From positions 626,001 to 690,000 of the forward strand of contig BSBK01006429.1 of the NCBI GenBank assembly GCA_027943335.1: a stretch of DNA of 64,000 nucleotides, written 5' to 3'. The DNA comes from Chamaecyparis obtusa (Eukaryota; Streptophyta; Pinopsida; Cupressales; Cupressaceae). Under the pieces are notes generated by a model. It made no database searches, was not told the origin of the DNA, and was given only the letters and a program-made list of their open reading frames with translations. A program made the position numbers and the translations under genes. Every line of letters begins with the position of its first letter. Position 1 is the first letter of the stretch. Below are positions 38,107 to 50,299 of the stretch, piece by piece.

Positions 38107-39324
38107 TGTTGGAAATCTAATATGGGAAAGTGGGATACTGAGAGGAGGGGGTGAATCAAATATCTAATATTAATTCCACTTTGATATAAATTAAACTTTC
38201 TTATCATAAACATAAAATTCAATACTAAAATAAATCTAACAATCTAATCTTTATCCATGAAATTGAAACATAACACAAATGTTTTGGTTACCTAGAAACC
38301 CTTGAAAGGTAAAACTGGGATCTGGATGACACCCACAAATCTTCACTACTATAGCATTAAATTTTTCCTGTTAGGGCTACAAAATTTGATCATAAACTAA
38401 TGATCTACCCTATGAGGGGTCTTCCCTATTAAGATCTTATAGACTTATACAATCTACCTTGGTTAAAGGATTTAAATATTACAATAAAGTAAGCACTTAG
38501 TTAAGAGATTTACATAGGCCTGTGAGGGCCACTTTGTTAGGAGATTTACCTTGATTCACATGCTAAAATGTCTCAGTACCTAATCCTTCAGTTTACACTA
38601 TGATTTCTGATAACATATCTTCTCCTTCCAATACTTGTTTGATCTCCTCAATCAAATATATCTTTGTTATTCCCTTCAATTCTTTTCTCGGTCACTCTGA
38701 CTGATCTCTGCCGATATCAAAATACTTCTCTATTTTGTGTATAAGATCCCCTTCATTCCATTCATGTACACACATACTATGTTTTAGGGTTTAAGATCTC
38801 ATCTTATATAGACAAAAAATCAACCTCCTAGATCAAGATCAATGATTTAGATTTTCCACTTATACCACTTAAGCATTCCCCTAATATGATAGGCTACATA
38901 GATTACATAGGGATTAATGATTATAATTATAAGGCATAATCATCTTCGTGATTCCCTCAAAAAATATTAAATATTGCATAGATGTCATCCAAAATGGTTT
39001 ACCTAAGTGTTTGTTCTATTACAATAACATAATTCAAGTCTGGCTTGTTTGGCATATGAAGTCTCTGACACTTGACATTAACTATTCTTCATATACTAGT
39101 GCTTGGAACTGACACTTCCATACAACTCAGCATAAAATGTTCAGCTATGAATGAAGTACTTGGTGACCTCTGAATTTCTCAGCACTAACTACTGCTTGGT
39201 ATTAGAAGTTTGTCCATGACTCGGCCTTTACAATATGGCTCGGTCGTAGTGATGACTGACCAACATTGCCTAGAAAATGACTAAGTGCTAGAAACTAATA
39301 GACAAAAAAACTTAGAGATCAACA
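38107..39324 (-). repeat. Element C 5' LTR
   Basis: 1218 bp, tgttggaaat to atcaaca. Followed on the high side by tatat (39325-39329), the duplication partner of 31014-31018. Confidence 0.92.
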
Positions 39325-39329
39325 TATAT
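39325..39329. repeat. Target-site duplication of element C, right copy (tatat)
   Basis: Identical to 31014-31018. Confidence 0.75.
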
Positions 39330-39476
39330 ACGCCAGTATGTACTTCACACTAAGAGAATTCTCAAAGGGGGAGTGTGTAAGTTAGTGAGTTAGTATATTT
39401 TTAGAGTTTTTATATATTTGTTTTGACAGTCAATACATATACATAAGGTTTTGATACTAATGCCAAAGGGGGAGAA
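39330..39476 (+). other. Element D 3' UTR, right part, with polypurine tract
   Basis: Continues from 31018. It contains two purine runs: CAAAGGGGGAG near 39364 and AAAGGGGGAGAA at 39465-39476. The second abuts the 3' LTR and is the likely primer; the first may be a spare. Confidence 0.78.
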
Positions 39477-40591
39477 TGTTACTCCTATTTGAGCATTAAA
39501 AGATTGTCATTAGTATCAATTAGTTATTCAGTGGGTAAAGGAGATAAAATAGATAGTTAGTAAACCACATAAAGCCTATGCACCAAGAAGGACACAAGGC
39601 ATATCTCTAAGTTAACTGAACAAGGGTTTGACTAAGTACACTCACTAAACAAAAGACAATTATTGAGTAACGAGAATATTGATCACCGAGCATTCATATG
39701 AATCGAGCACTAGTAAGTTGCCAAATGAAGAATGTAGTGATTACTGAGTATAATAGGAAATGACTAGTAATCTGAAATGGCACAAACATCTATGAAAATG
39801 CTACACACTGATCAGGAAAATGGTTTACCAAGATTGAGATAGAATTAAATATGGATGTAATCATTAATTTTTTGATGATTTATATGTAATGTTAGATCTA
39901 GGTTTTTTTGTTACAGTGTTGATCTCAGGTTTTCTAAGATGTTGTAAACCCTAATTAGGTCAAGTGAGTTTGATATAAAAAATTTAAATATGTCGTTATG
40001 AACATGTATCATCAAGAAAGATAGAGTTTCTATTTATAGATACATTTACTGTTACCATTTAACGATTGTAGCAGAATTGAAATCTCTTAATAGAGTGGAC
40101 TTAACTGTTCTTATGTAAATATCTTAACTAAGTACACACATGTATTGTGTTGTTAAAATCCTCTAACTGGGTAGATCTAATGGATCTATTTGTTACTCCT
40201 AACAGGGTAAGATCATCAAAAGTGATCAAAATTTATAGCCTTAACTGACATACTTTGTTACTGCATTAGTGAAGATTTGTGGGTGTCATCCCCATCGTAA
40301 TTTTTACCTTATTACAAGGGTTTCTACGATACCAAAATATCTGTGTTATGAGTATGAATTTTAATGAATGGTTTATTGTTTAGATTACATGTTATGAGTA
40401 TGAATTTTCATGAATGGTTTATTGTTTAGACTACATGCAAATTACATTTTTAGTTATTTAAATTTATGTTTTTGACAATGGATTCAATCGATTAAATTCT
40501 ATCTACTACTAAAAATTTTTAGTCTTGAAAAGTTTTGAAGGTACTGATTCACCCCTCCCCTCTCAGTAATTATATTTCCATAATTCCAACA
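39477..40591 (+). repeat. Element D 3' LTR
   Basis: 1115 bp, TGTTACTCC to TTCCAACA. Its closing part has the same ctgattcacccc...ctctcagt motif as the C, Copia A and Copia B LTRs. The matching 5' LTR is not in the window, because Copia A displaced the 5' half of D to the left. Confidence 0.8.
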
Positions 40592-41194
40592 CTATCCATT
40601 CGATTGGTATATGTAACCTATTCATAAAATTTGATAGAATAGACATCAATGAAAAATTTATAAACATTATTACTATGTATCTCAACTCATTACTCCATCA
40701 TATTGCCAACAATTTCTTCTATGTAAACAAAGTCCACAAGCTCTTTATGTTGGTATCCTTCTTATGGATGCACTAGTACATCTAAGATCTTTTTTCGACA
40801 ACTGATTGTCTAAATTTAGACAGTATACCATTGATTAAGCGACACCATCTGGCATCCCAGTTTTGTAGTTGGAAACACTGACGGTTATGATAGGTGTCAT
40901 GCATTCAATGTCTATAGTCCTCACAAAAGGGGGTTTCAACACAATGAATATACCCGTTGGGTCTACTTGTAGCCGTCCCACGTTCAACAGATCTTTGTCA
41001 TACGTAGTTAGTTACTGACAAAAATGTTGTACCTATGACGGGTAACCGTCATAATGTTTTGATGCATAACTGTCATTGGAAGATTGTATACCGACGGAAA
41101 TGCTATTGGTGTGATGGTTATTTGTCAGGCATTTCTGACAGATTATCGTTGCTTCTCTAGTGTCATCGTAATTGTGATGAAAATCACAATTTTT

Positions 41195-41295
<101 letters not shown>

Positions 41296-41897
41296 CGATC
41301 AAGTTTGACTCGATTGGTGTTCTTGTAGATTTGGTTGTCATTTAGAGATGACTTTACAGTAGATTCGATAGCGGCTCGTACATTATTGAGTCGAGTCTAG
41401 AGACTTGGATTTGTAGATCACTATGGTGTCCATGATGACTTGGGAGAAGTCTTCTTCTAGGTGAACCAAGATGAGAGACTTGGATTACAGAAAGTGGGTC
41501 ATTTGATGCGACTTATGAGACATTGGATGCCTCTTCACAACGGGTTCATAGTGTAGTCTGTGTTGTTTCTTTGTGACTTGGTTCTTGGTAGCCATTGAGA
41601 TGGATCGATATGACTTGATCTTGGGTCAAGACTTATTGAGGTGAGCTAAAGTGATCATTTCTCCTTGAAGTGATTGATGTTTCTGATAGATAGTCATCAA
41701 TTTTAGTTTTGTCATTGATTATTCTTTGGTTTCCATCGTAATTGTGATGACTCACACTATTTTTTAAAAAGAAATATATATTTGTCATATGTTGATTGAG
41801 ATCTTAAATTATTGAGCTTCTCTTTGTTTCAATAATAGTTTAACATTCTCTACTTAACAAGGCCAACCGTGTGAAGGTGGAAGCTCATCTGGCCCCT

Positions 41898-41995
41898 CCT
41901 AGGATCCTCTTATGACCCTTTACGACACTTTAAGACCTCTAAGATGTAATCTTAGGGATCATAACGGGTCATAAAGGGTCATAAGGGGTCCTAGG
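41898..41995. repeat. Imperfect inverted repeat
   Basis: Arms 41898-41928 and 41966-41995 start and end with cctagg and share cttatgaccctttaygac; about 27 of 31 positions pair by eye, around a ~37-base spacer. It could form a stem-loop. No coding sequence is nearby. Confidence 0.7.
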
Positions 41996-43183
41996 ACACA
42001 ACAACTGAGAAACATAAATGTACACATCATGGTCACAATTGTTTGGAGACACAACATAATTGAATGCTATACCCAGATGATGCAAATCAACCACTACTCT
42101 TGTAGTTCTAAGTTGACACTACAGGATCCAAAAACCAAAGATAAGGAATCTACATGTATATAAAAATCATCTGAATAATAATTTAAATTAATATATAAAT
42201 TTAATAAGTTAATAACTACACATATATTAACTAGAGTTAAAAACACTTATTTTAATTAAAAAACTTAAAATTAGATATTTTAGATGTTTATTGCATTCTT
42301 AAATAATTATGTGATAAAATATGTAAGCCACAACCTTTGTACATTATATATAAAGGGTTCCTTTAGAAATATTGATTATTATATTGCCTAAGTATTTTTA
42401 AGATCATGGGTCTTATGTTTTCATCGTGAAATTGTTAGAGTTGTTCATGTCTTATCGTTGAGAGTTCATTTATTTTTTGTTGGTAATTATGTAAGGGAAA
42501 TTTTATTGTAACTAAACACATGTACATGGTGTTCTAAATCTTATTTGAATTAGTATTTAAATGTGTATTATCAAATAAAGTAGAGCTCATAATTAGTATA
42601 TTTGCAATATTTATAAGCAATGAAAATTTTAAAAAAATTCTTTTGAAAGGAGAAAAATATCATACATGATATTTCTTAAAAGTATTATAGGTTATAAAAT
42701 AAAATAAAAAATAATATTGTTATTGAAAGAATAAAATATCTTAGTGCGTACAACTATTTGAACATATAAGGTTACAACATTTTAAAGCCCTTTTTTTACA
42801 TTCAATTTTCACTTTATCATATGTTGGAGGTTATAAAAGAGACAGATTTATTGCATCAGGTTGGGCCCTAGAAGTAGGGCACTAGTGAATTAATTGGTAG
42901 GATTTTCTAGTGGTTTAATACTTGTATAAGTATTCAAAAGGTTAAAACATTCATTTGAAATGTTTAAGAAGGTTATATTTTCATTAATAGTAATGATAGC
43001 ACCAAGTATTAAGAGATGGTTTAGTCCATTTCTAACATTTATATATGTCATAGCCTAGAATATTTATATTATTTTATAATTAAAAAATACAATTGTCTAA
43101 GTTGCCAGTCCTCCCAAATTTGGAGTTATTCTCACAACCACTATTCCTATATTTGTTAATCAATATAATTTTATTTACATTTA

Positions 43184-43232
43184 TGAGTGAGTGAGTGAGT
43201 GAGTGTAGGGGGTGGGGGCACATGTGCATGTG

Positions 43233-43315
<83 letters not shown>

Positions 43316-43457
43316 ATACACACAGACACATACACATGTATGTATGTATGTATAATGTGTATGTATATATATGTATGTGTGTACATGTATATGTGTATGT
43401 ATGTACATGTATTTATGTTTGCATGCATGTATGTATGTATGTATGTATGTATGTATG
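43184..43457. repeat. Compound microsatellite
   Basis: Consecutive GAGT, TC (43235-43299), TG, and mixed TATG/TGTA runs ending in a pure TATG run at 43457. The element E 5' LTR starts at the next base. Several long ORFs across it on both strands are repeat artefacts. Confidence 0.97.
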
Positions 43458-45611
43458 TGTTGGTGCTCTCAAAATTTGTCTCAAATTTGGAGTGACCAAT
43501 TGAAAATTTCTCTATATGGCAAAATGGGTACTCTTAAAATTTTTGTGAAAAGGCCTAATTGGTGTGCTTATAAAAGACACCCTAATGATTTTCATGAGAT
43601 GCAACTTGGAAAATAGGTTCAACACCTTTCATTTGACATATACAGTGGGTTCCAACTCCTAAGTTTCAAATTTGACGTGTTTAGGGAGTAGCCATTATGA
43701 CATGTTCACTTAAATCTGCATTTTCATTTAAAGTGCCAAATTGTTGTACCAGGCCTAGTTTACATTTGAATATCTTTTGCCCTATTGAGTCTCATAGCCC
43801 GCCACTTTGAAAATGTATTAAATGTATATCAGAGAGCTTATGTTTCAAAGCTCAAGCCATTTCAAATCCATCTGATAAGTTTTTGGATTCCCCAAAGTTG
43901 GTCTTCAAGAAATATCTTGTTTCTTTGTTTTGTCCAGTTTTCTGAGTGGCCCTGTTTGATTGATTATAAATTTTGACCATTTGACCCAATTCAAGAAATT
44001 CCTTTTGCACTATATTCCAGAGGTTAAATACTCCTTATGTTTCAGTTTATAGGCCATGAAGGATCCATTTACCTAGTTTACCAATCTGATTCCATATGCA
44101 ATTTCAACTTTTTAATGAAGATCAATTGCATGCTTTAGTCGGAGGCCTTGTTTAGTTGATTGTATCTTTCTCCCAAAGATTGATCATAATGTTCTAGTTG
44201 TGGAATCATGTTGTAGGCATGGGAGTGAACCATATTTCCAATTTTAAGCCTCTCATATGCCCATCTATCATGTTTGCCAGGGCCATTTCATTTGCAGATT
44301 GTGAAGTTTTTCTAGAGTGCATTGTTCAAAATTTGGAATGCCCTACTTTGGGGTATTTCTATTCATCTCTGGTTGACTGCCCTACATAATTGAGCATTGT
44401 TCTGCATTAAAAACATGAGAATATACCTACTTGATACAATGGTGAAGTCTCAGAGCATATCTTGGTAAGCTTGCAATGACCGATTTGGATGAAGTTTATG
44501 TTGATTCAGCATGTTGCACTTACATTATTTTTCTAAATTGCTAAGTTTGATTATTTTTATCTTGCACCTCAGGATGAATTTTTCAAAGCTCTTTTGCATG
44601 TCTATTCGATGTGGATGAGTGATTCATTTTTCCAAGTGATAGAGCTTCAAGTGGTGATATGATGACTTTCCAAGTGGCACCTTTGGCAGGGTTTGCACAA
44701 GTTTGAATTCAGATAGTTGCAAAATATAACGAACTGGCCTACTTTGCATATTATTAATTTTTGGCCCTAATGTTTTCAAGCCAATCCAGTCGTAGACTAT
44801 GTTTAGACACTGGAAATGAGAGGGATTTCCAGTTCCCATGCTTGCAAAGTGTTATTTAGATAGTTTTTAAAAACTCATTCCAGAAACTAGTTGCAGTTAT
44901 ATGGTCAGTTTGCAGAAATGTTATGATTGGATTGAAATGTGCATTGGTCAATATCTTGTTATGAAGGACATATTTCACCAAGTGTGAATCTAGTTAATAG
45001 ATCACAAATTTTGCCTCTAACATGGATATGAGAGAGTTTAATGAACGGGTCTGTAAAAGGAGAAAATGTGATTGCACTGGAGAGAATGACAAGTAATGAT
45101 TGTGCAATATGAAATGATGTGTTTCTTTTTTTAGAAAGGAGGCATTGGGTTATACATAAGAGAATAATAGACCCAGAATAATGTTTTTTGAAATGGGATC
45201 CCACAGAATAATTTTTTTGCAAACACGAATTTGTGCAAACATGGATTTGCAGAAAATAAAAACACAGTCATATTGCAGGGGGCATAACTTTTTATTGAAC
45301 CATTGGATCGAGCTCATTTTTGGATATGTTTTCGCAAACCTAGTTCTCCAGATTCTCACTAAAGAGATTTTATAAATTCATCTTGGTTCATGAGATATAG
45401 TCATCTAAGTGCGTCACTGTCAAAACTGCCCATAAACAGTCACAGGAAATTATCCCACATTCACCCCAGATTGTGAAATTATGGTGTTTATAAGAAACTC
45501 TCCAAACATATGAAATAAATAAAAGTGATAGAAGCTATGCTTTCCCAAGATTGTGCATCCACCTCGGTTTCCATGCCAGTGGGCCCAAGAGAAAGTTTAC
45601 AAAAAGGGACA

Positions 45612-46020
45612 CTTGTCAAGAGATCTCCAAGTCTCCAAATGATTATGAGACTTAGAGACTTAGTCTCCAAGTCTCTAGATGAGGTTAGTCTCCAAGTCTC
45701 ATAATAGAGAAGTCTCCAAGTCTCTAAATGATTATGAGACTTAGAGACTTATTCTCCAAGTCTATTGATGAGGTTAGTCTCCAAGTCTCATAATAGAGAA
45801 GTCTCCAAATCTCCAAATGATTGTGAGACTTAGAGACTTAGTCTCCAAGTTTCATAATAGAGAAGTCTCCAAATCTCCGAATGATTATGAGACTTAGAGA
45901 CTTAGTCTCCAACTCTCATAATAGAGAAGTCTCCAAGTATCCAAATGATTATGAGACTTAGAGACTTAGTCTCCAAGTCTCCAGATGAAGATTCAGAGAC
46001 CTAGAGACTAAAGGTAGTCT
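45612..46020 (+). repeat. Tandem repeat in the element E 5' LTR
   Basis: Repeats of about 64 bp, some lengthened by a ~22-bp gatgaggttagtc insert. Each unit has a segment like agtctccaagtctcataat and, later, its near reverse complement attatgagacttagagact, so each can fold into a hairpin. Further diverged pieces lie at 46281-46420. Confidence 0.88.
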
Positions 46021-46060
46021 CCAAATGTCAAAAGAAAGAAAAAGAAGATGAAATGATTAT

Positions 46061-46280
46061 TTGCCTGTTTGTTTGCCGGAAGATGGGAGGAATTTGAGAA
46101 TAGGAAGATGTGAATTGGTACAACCAAATTCTCATTTTGGTCCAAAATGAGAATTTTCCATCTTCCACCTCAAGACCTGGAATTTGCCAAATTCTCATTT
46201 TGGACCAAAATGAGAATTTGGCCATACCAATTCACAAATTCATGTTTTCAAATTCTTGCCACCTTCTGGCAAACAAATGG
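46061..46280. mobile_element. MITE-like foldback insert in the element E 5' LTR
   Basis: About 220 bp forming one long imperfect inverted repeat: the left arm starts near tgtttgtttgccggaagat and the right arm ends near ccttctggcaaacaaat. Inside are two smaller palindromes built on attctcattttgg and its complement. It is absent from the 3' LTR, where roughly 20 bp of ordinary repeat occupy the position. A target duplication is not clear, so insertion with a small deletion is assumed. Confidence 0.7.
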
Positions 46281-48120
46281 CTCCAAGTCTCCAAATGAAA
46301 ATTTAGAGACCTAGAGACTAAAGGCATTCTCTAAGTCTCTAAAGGAAACCATGGTCAAGGAAATGATTCAGAGACTTAGAGATTAGTGTAGTCTCCAAAT
46401 CTCTAGATGGACTAGGGTTAAAGGTGAGTTTGTCCGAGCATCCAGTGAAATGGTGACAAGGGGCATGTTCTGGTGGCATGTGCAGATTTTAAAGCTATAA
46501 AAGATTTAAAAATCATAAAGTTCAAACATTAGAGAAATTTTAAAAATTTTCATGACAGAGTTGCTCACGGGAAAATGTTTGGGAGATCCATTTTTTGTCC
46601 AAATATCCCAGAATAATATGTTTTCATAAATGCCAGAAGATGACAGATGCAATGATGGCAGTTAGAATGAGATCAAATCAAGTTGCTAAGAGTAGTAAAG
46701 GCTTTTAAATCCACGATCAGATTTTGGGGAGACTTTTTTTTCCAAACTTGATTGATTCTATAGATCCCCTAGAGGGAATGAATCAAATTTTCAGTAGATG
46801 AAAGGATAGGAGGGTACAGAGGATTAAATCATATTTGAGGGAGGAGTAAAGGACAAAGAAATCAGATTTCTAGTAGATGAACAAATTTTATGCAAAAAAG
46901 GACAAAGTAGATCAAATTTTTGAGGTGCCCGAGAATATCAGATTTCAAAGGCGAAAGAAGACAAATGAGATTAGATTGCAGAGTGGACAGGTATTGGTAA
47001 AGTGCAGATTTTAGGGTTTCTCTCTCAGTCTATTTATTCTGTTCTCTTCTTAGTTGTAAGGGTTTTTGGTTCCTGTTCCTTTTTGGTTCCAATTCCTATG
47101 GTTGCTTTGTTGTGAGCAGACCCCTAAATGGTGAATACTGAATATCTTGTTGTAGAGGAAATTTCCCAATCCTGTGTCTAATTTCTAGAAATTTCAAGCT
47201 TTGTATGTATTGAGACAGTCTCATTTTCAATAAGATATAGTGCAATTTCTATCTTACATGGTTATTGTCTCTTAGCTTTGTATTCTATTCTTGTATGTTT
47301 CATTTGTAAAGAATTTAAAACATACTAGTTGTAAGGCAACTAATCTAATTGCCTATGAGTTTCTTTCATGGAAATGATTAAATCCTCATATGCAATTTTA
47401 GAGAATAGACATATGTGTTAAGATTTTGATGATAGCAACATAGGATTGACAGGATAGCTTGTAAGACATCCTATCCAGATTGCACGTAGTTTGTAAGGCA
47501 TTCTATTGTATTTCCTTGAGATCTTCCTATGGATTTATATTCAGACTCTTCTACCCAATGGAATAGGCACTGGTTAGCTGTTTGTGATGCAGTGATCTTT
47601 AAGTCATCAAACACAAAATTTCATCACCAGTTCTTTTATGTTTTTAAGTTTCATGCATACTGTGAAAGGATTATATCTAGGTGATATAGTTTAGTTTTTT
47701 GATTCCTTGAAGAGAGAATCAGAGGTTAACCTTCCTTGAGTTGTACTCACATAAAGAAGAAGGATTCACTTCCTTATTCCATTGTCTATGCTATTACATT
47801 TGTAGTTTCCATTGTCAAGCTCTGTATCAGGACATTCTCAGCTATTTGCAGAGTGATCTTTTGTTGAGATAGTTGGAAGTACAATAGCATAGCAGTGAAG
47901 AACCTAATCCACTAATCAAAAGCTTACTTGAAATATAGTAACCTATTCATAGGCAATACCTACCTGAGTCCTGTGGAGCTCGAAGCAGAATGAGGATCTT
48001 ATCCAATCCTCATCAATTAGGCTTCTCTTGCAAACTTGGAGCCCCTTTTAACTGAGAATGAAGCCCATACCTTTGCCAAGTTTTACCCTACAAGAAAAAT
48101 CCCTAACAAATTGGCGACTC

Positions 48121-48134
48121 CGCTATTGATTAGT
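48121..48134 (+). other. Element E primer-binding-site candidate
   Basis: TTGGCGACTCCGCT, two bases after the 5' LTR. It differs from the tRNA-Met type used by every other LTR element here. From memory it resembles the tRNA-Arg-type site described for Ogre elements; this is not verified. Confidence 0.6.
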
Positions 48135-48797
48135 TTTACAATCAAACAAGTGACACAGGTTCCAAGTTGAGTTTAACTCCTGGCCTGTTTGTTTATAAAT
48201 CCAGTCGTCTACCATATCCATCTGAGGATAGAGTTATAAATCTTTGTAAATCTGAAGGTCCTTCAGATCATATTTACCAGCCTGGTTGTTGTTGTTGATT
48301 AAGGAGATTCTGAATATCTTCTTGGTAAAAGAAATGTGTCAAATCCTATTGACTTGCTAAAAGTCTATTGTCTTTGTTGAAACCCAACTTGTCCTTGTTC
48401 TATTAAGGTTCTATACATTCTCACAACAGTGGGTGGTGACTCTGAAAGATCTCTACACCAGTGTGCACTTACATGAAAGAAAATTGATGATCAATTGGGA
48501 ACGCTTGCAGCAAGGACCTAGTAGATGCTTGAAAAATTTAGTGGTGAATGAAAAAATTAGAATGAACTTTAGAAGGACAACAACAAAAGAATTTTCCCAG
48601 GTATTCCTCAAAGTTTTATGAAATAAATTATCTCCTTGATAAGTGAAGTCACCAAAAGAAGGAATATAGGTTTGAAGTCTTTGGTCATACTTCTTCTTTT
48701 ACATTTTTCAAACATCAGATTTAGAAGTATGGTATGATCTTATGTGAAGTGATTGCATAATCGGATAAAAATCCTTGTGAATAAAGAAGATGTGTTT
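48135..48797 (+). other. Element E leader region
   Basis: Mostly noncoding. It includes a small open frame at 48433-48621 (62 codons, basic, no recognised motif) in a frame different from the main ORF; it might be a decayed N-terminal part of the same protein. Confidence 0.4.
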
Positions 48798-50299
48798 ATG
48801 CTAAATAGTGTAATGGAGAGTCTAGATCCAATAGGTTAGGATATGTTTTTTATATCTGAAAATTGTCTAGCAGATCTTGAAAAAATTCAAAAGGATATTG
48901 CATGGTTAAGTCAGAAAATACATGACCAAGCTATGTTGTTTTTGAGAAGACATGTAGGAGAAATAAGTGAACAATCCATATATGTATTTTATGAAAAGTT
49001 TTCCAATGCATATGATAAGTTGCCGGAAGGGATGAAACTCTAAGAGTCTGCATATTTTCATTTATTCTTAGAGCTTTATATGCCTAAGTCAGTAGAATGG
49101 TCTACAAAGCGTAACGAGGAAGGTATTGAACTTGTTAAAAAATGGATAAATGAGTTTGAAGAATGTAAATTTGAAAGTATTAGTGATGCTGACTCTAATT
49201 GTGATGAAAATGCTGACTATGATGCTGATAGTGAAGTAGATGAATATCAAGATCTCAAAGATGAGAATCTAGTTGTGGATGTTTCCATTGGATTCAAAGA
49301 TTTGTTTAATTATCAGGATGGCAGGACAAACTCTTAGTTTAGGGAAGAGTCTTTTGATCAGCAGAAGAGTGATTATTTTGTGGGTGAGAGTGACTATGAT
49401 GTTTCTTTTGCCCAAAATAATATAAGCCACGAGTTTGCAACCCCTGTTCCGATTAAGGAAGATATTTGCAGCATCACTTGTGAGACCAAAGAGATGGAAT
49501 GTGAAGTTCAATGGTCACTAAGTAGTGAGAAAATTTTAGAGCTATTGGAGGTTGAGTTTCAGAGGTATGCTCCCTGGTTTGTTTCAAATTTCTCATGCCC
49601 GGTAGATATAAGTTTTGATGAAGAAGATTCAAGTAATGGCATGATGTTTGAAACATTTACTAGTTTTTGTTCTCCTGTATTTGAGTTAAAAGAGCAGCAA
49701 TATGAAAGTACATGTCATTATGATGATTTTGATAGTGTTGTATTTGATGAATATACTGATGAATGTACTATTGAATGTTCTAATTTTCAAGAGCCTATTG
49801 TTTGTGGTTCTTGTCTACTTGTTGATGCTGGAGAATGTGGAAAATCTGAATATGTTTTCTCAGATTTACAAATGATTAAGGATTCGGTCACTGACAATGC
49901 TTATGCTTTCCTAGAAGATGTTGATATGGTTTGTGATCAGCAAGATGTTTCCAGTTTTGTGCAATCAGATATTTGTCTTGAGAGGTTCCATGTTTGCAAA
50001 ATGATGAGATAGAAATGGATTATTCCTTTGTACAAACTAATGATCAGATTGTTGATATTTACATCCATAAAGTTGAGTTGATGTGTCTTATTCCTCAGCA
50101 TGATGTTGAAAATAAGGAGTGTGATGTTTTGGTATCATGAGGTAATCAATATTCATGGAAACCTGATGGACTAATCCTGCCAGATGATGGTGAGTGTGTT
50201 AATCCTTTTATCCATGATATGCTAAAAATAGACCACAATATTTTTGACAGACTGGATGGGAGATGTAATTTCAGTTTACCTCTGTTGTATGGAGATTAG
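48798..50299 (+). pseudogene. Element E internal ORF, acidic protein of unknown function
   Basis: Reading frame from ATG 48798, interrupted by TAG 48837, TAA 49041 and TAG 49335, open again over 49380-50012 (210 codons). It appears to continue after a one-base frame change near 49995 to a TAG near 50297, with a TGA near 50137. The first ~100 codons look helical (ENCLADLEKIQKDIAW). The rest is strongly acidic and Cys/Asp/Glu-rich (DADSNCDENADYDADSEVDE near 49190), with scattered Cys not spaced as a zinc finger. No gag, protease or pol motif is recognised. It may be a non-autonomous element's own protein or a captured fragment. Confidence 0.5.

Larger units (their letters stand above)
31019..39324 (-). 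mobile_element. Element C, non-autonomous LTR retrotransposon with two ORFs
   Basis: Complete minus-strand element of 8306 bp. Features are a 5' LTR (38107-39324), tRNA-Met primer site (38091-38105), zinc-knuckle ORF (36707-38045), second large ORF (32580-36125), polypurine tract (32239-32250), 3' LTR (31019-32238) and a 5-bp duplication tatat. I see no protease, RT, RNase H or integrase motif anywhere in the internal 5.87 kb, so movement would need proteins supplied by another element. LTRs differ at roughly one base in ten over the first ~400 bases by eye. It lies inside the 3' UTR of its relative, element D. Confidence 0.88.
43458..48118 (+). repeat. Element E 5' LTR
   Basis: 4661 bp. It holds the tandem repeat block 45612-46020, the foldback 46061-46280 that the other LTR lacks, and no supported ORF. 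Its length is several times that of ordinary plant LTRs. Confidence 0.9.

Noticed and set aside
43080..43503. Several overlapping ORFs on both strands rich in Ser-Leu, Arg-Glu, Tyr-Ile or Cys-Val-Met
   Set aside because: They are translations of the TC, TG and TATG microsatellite; alternating-residue products in all frames are typical artefacts.
45612..46020. CRISPR-like appearance of regularly repeated gtctccaagtctc segments
   Set aside because: Spacers are not unique, units are diverged, the block lies in an LTR and recurs in the partner LTR, and the organism is a plant.
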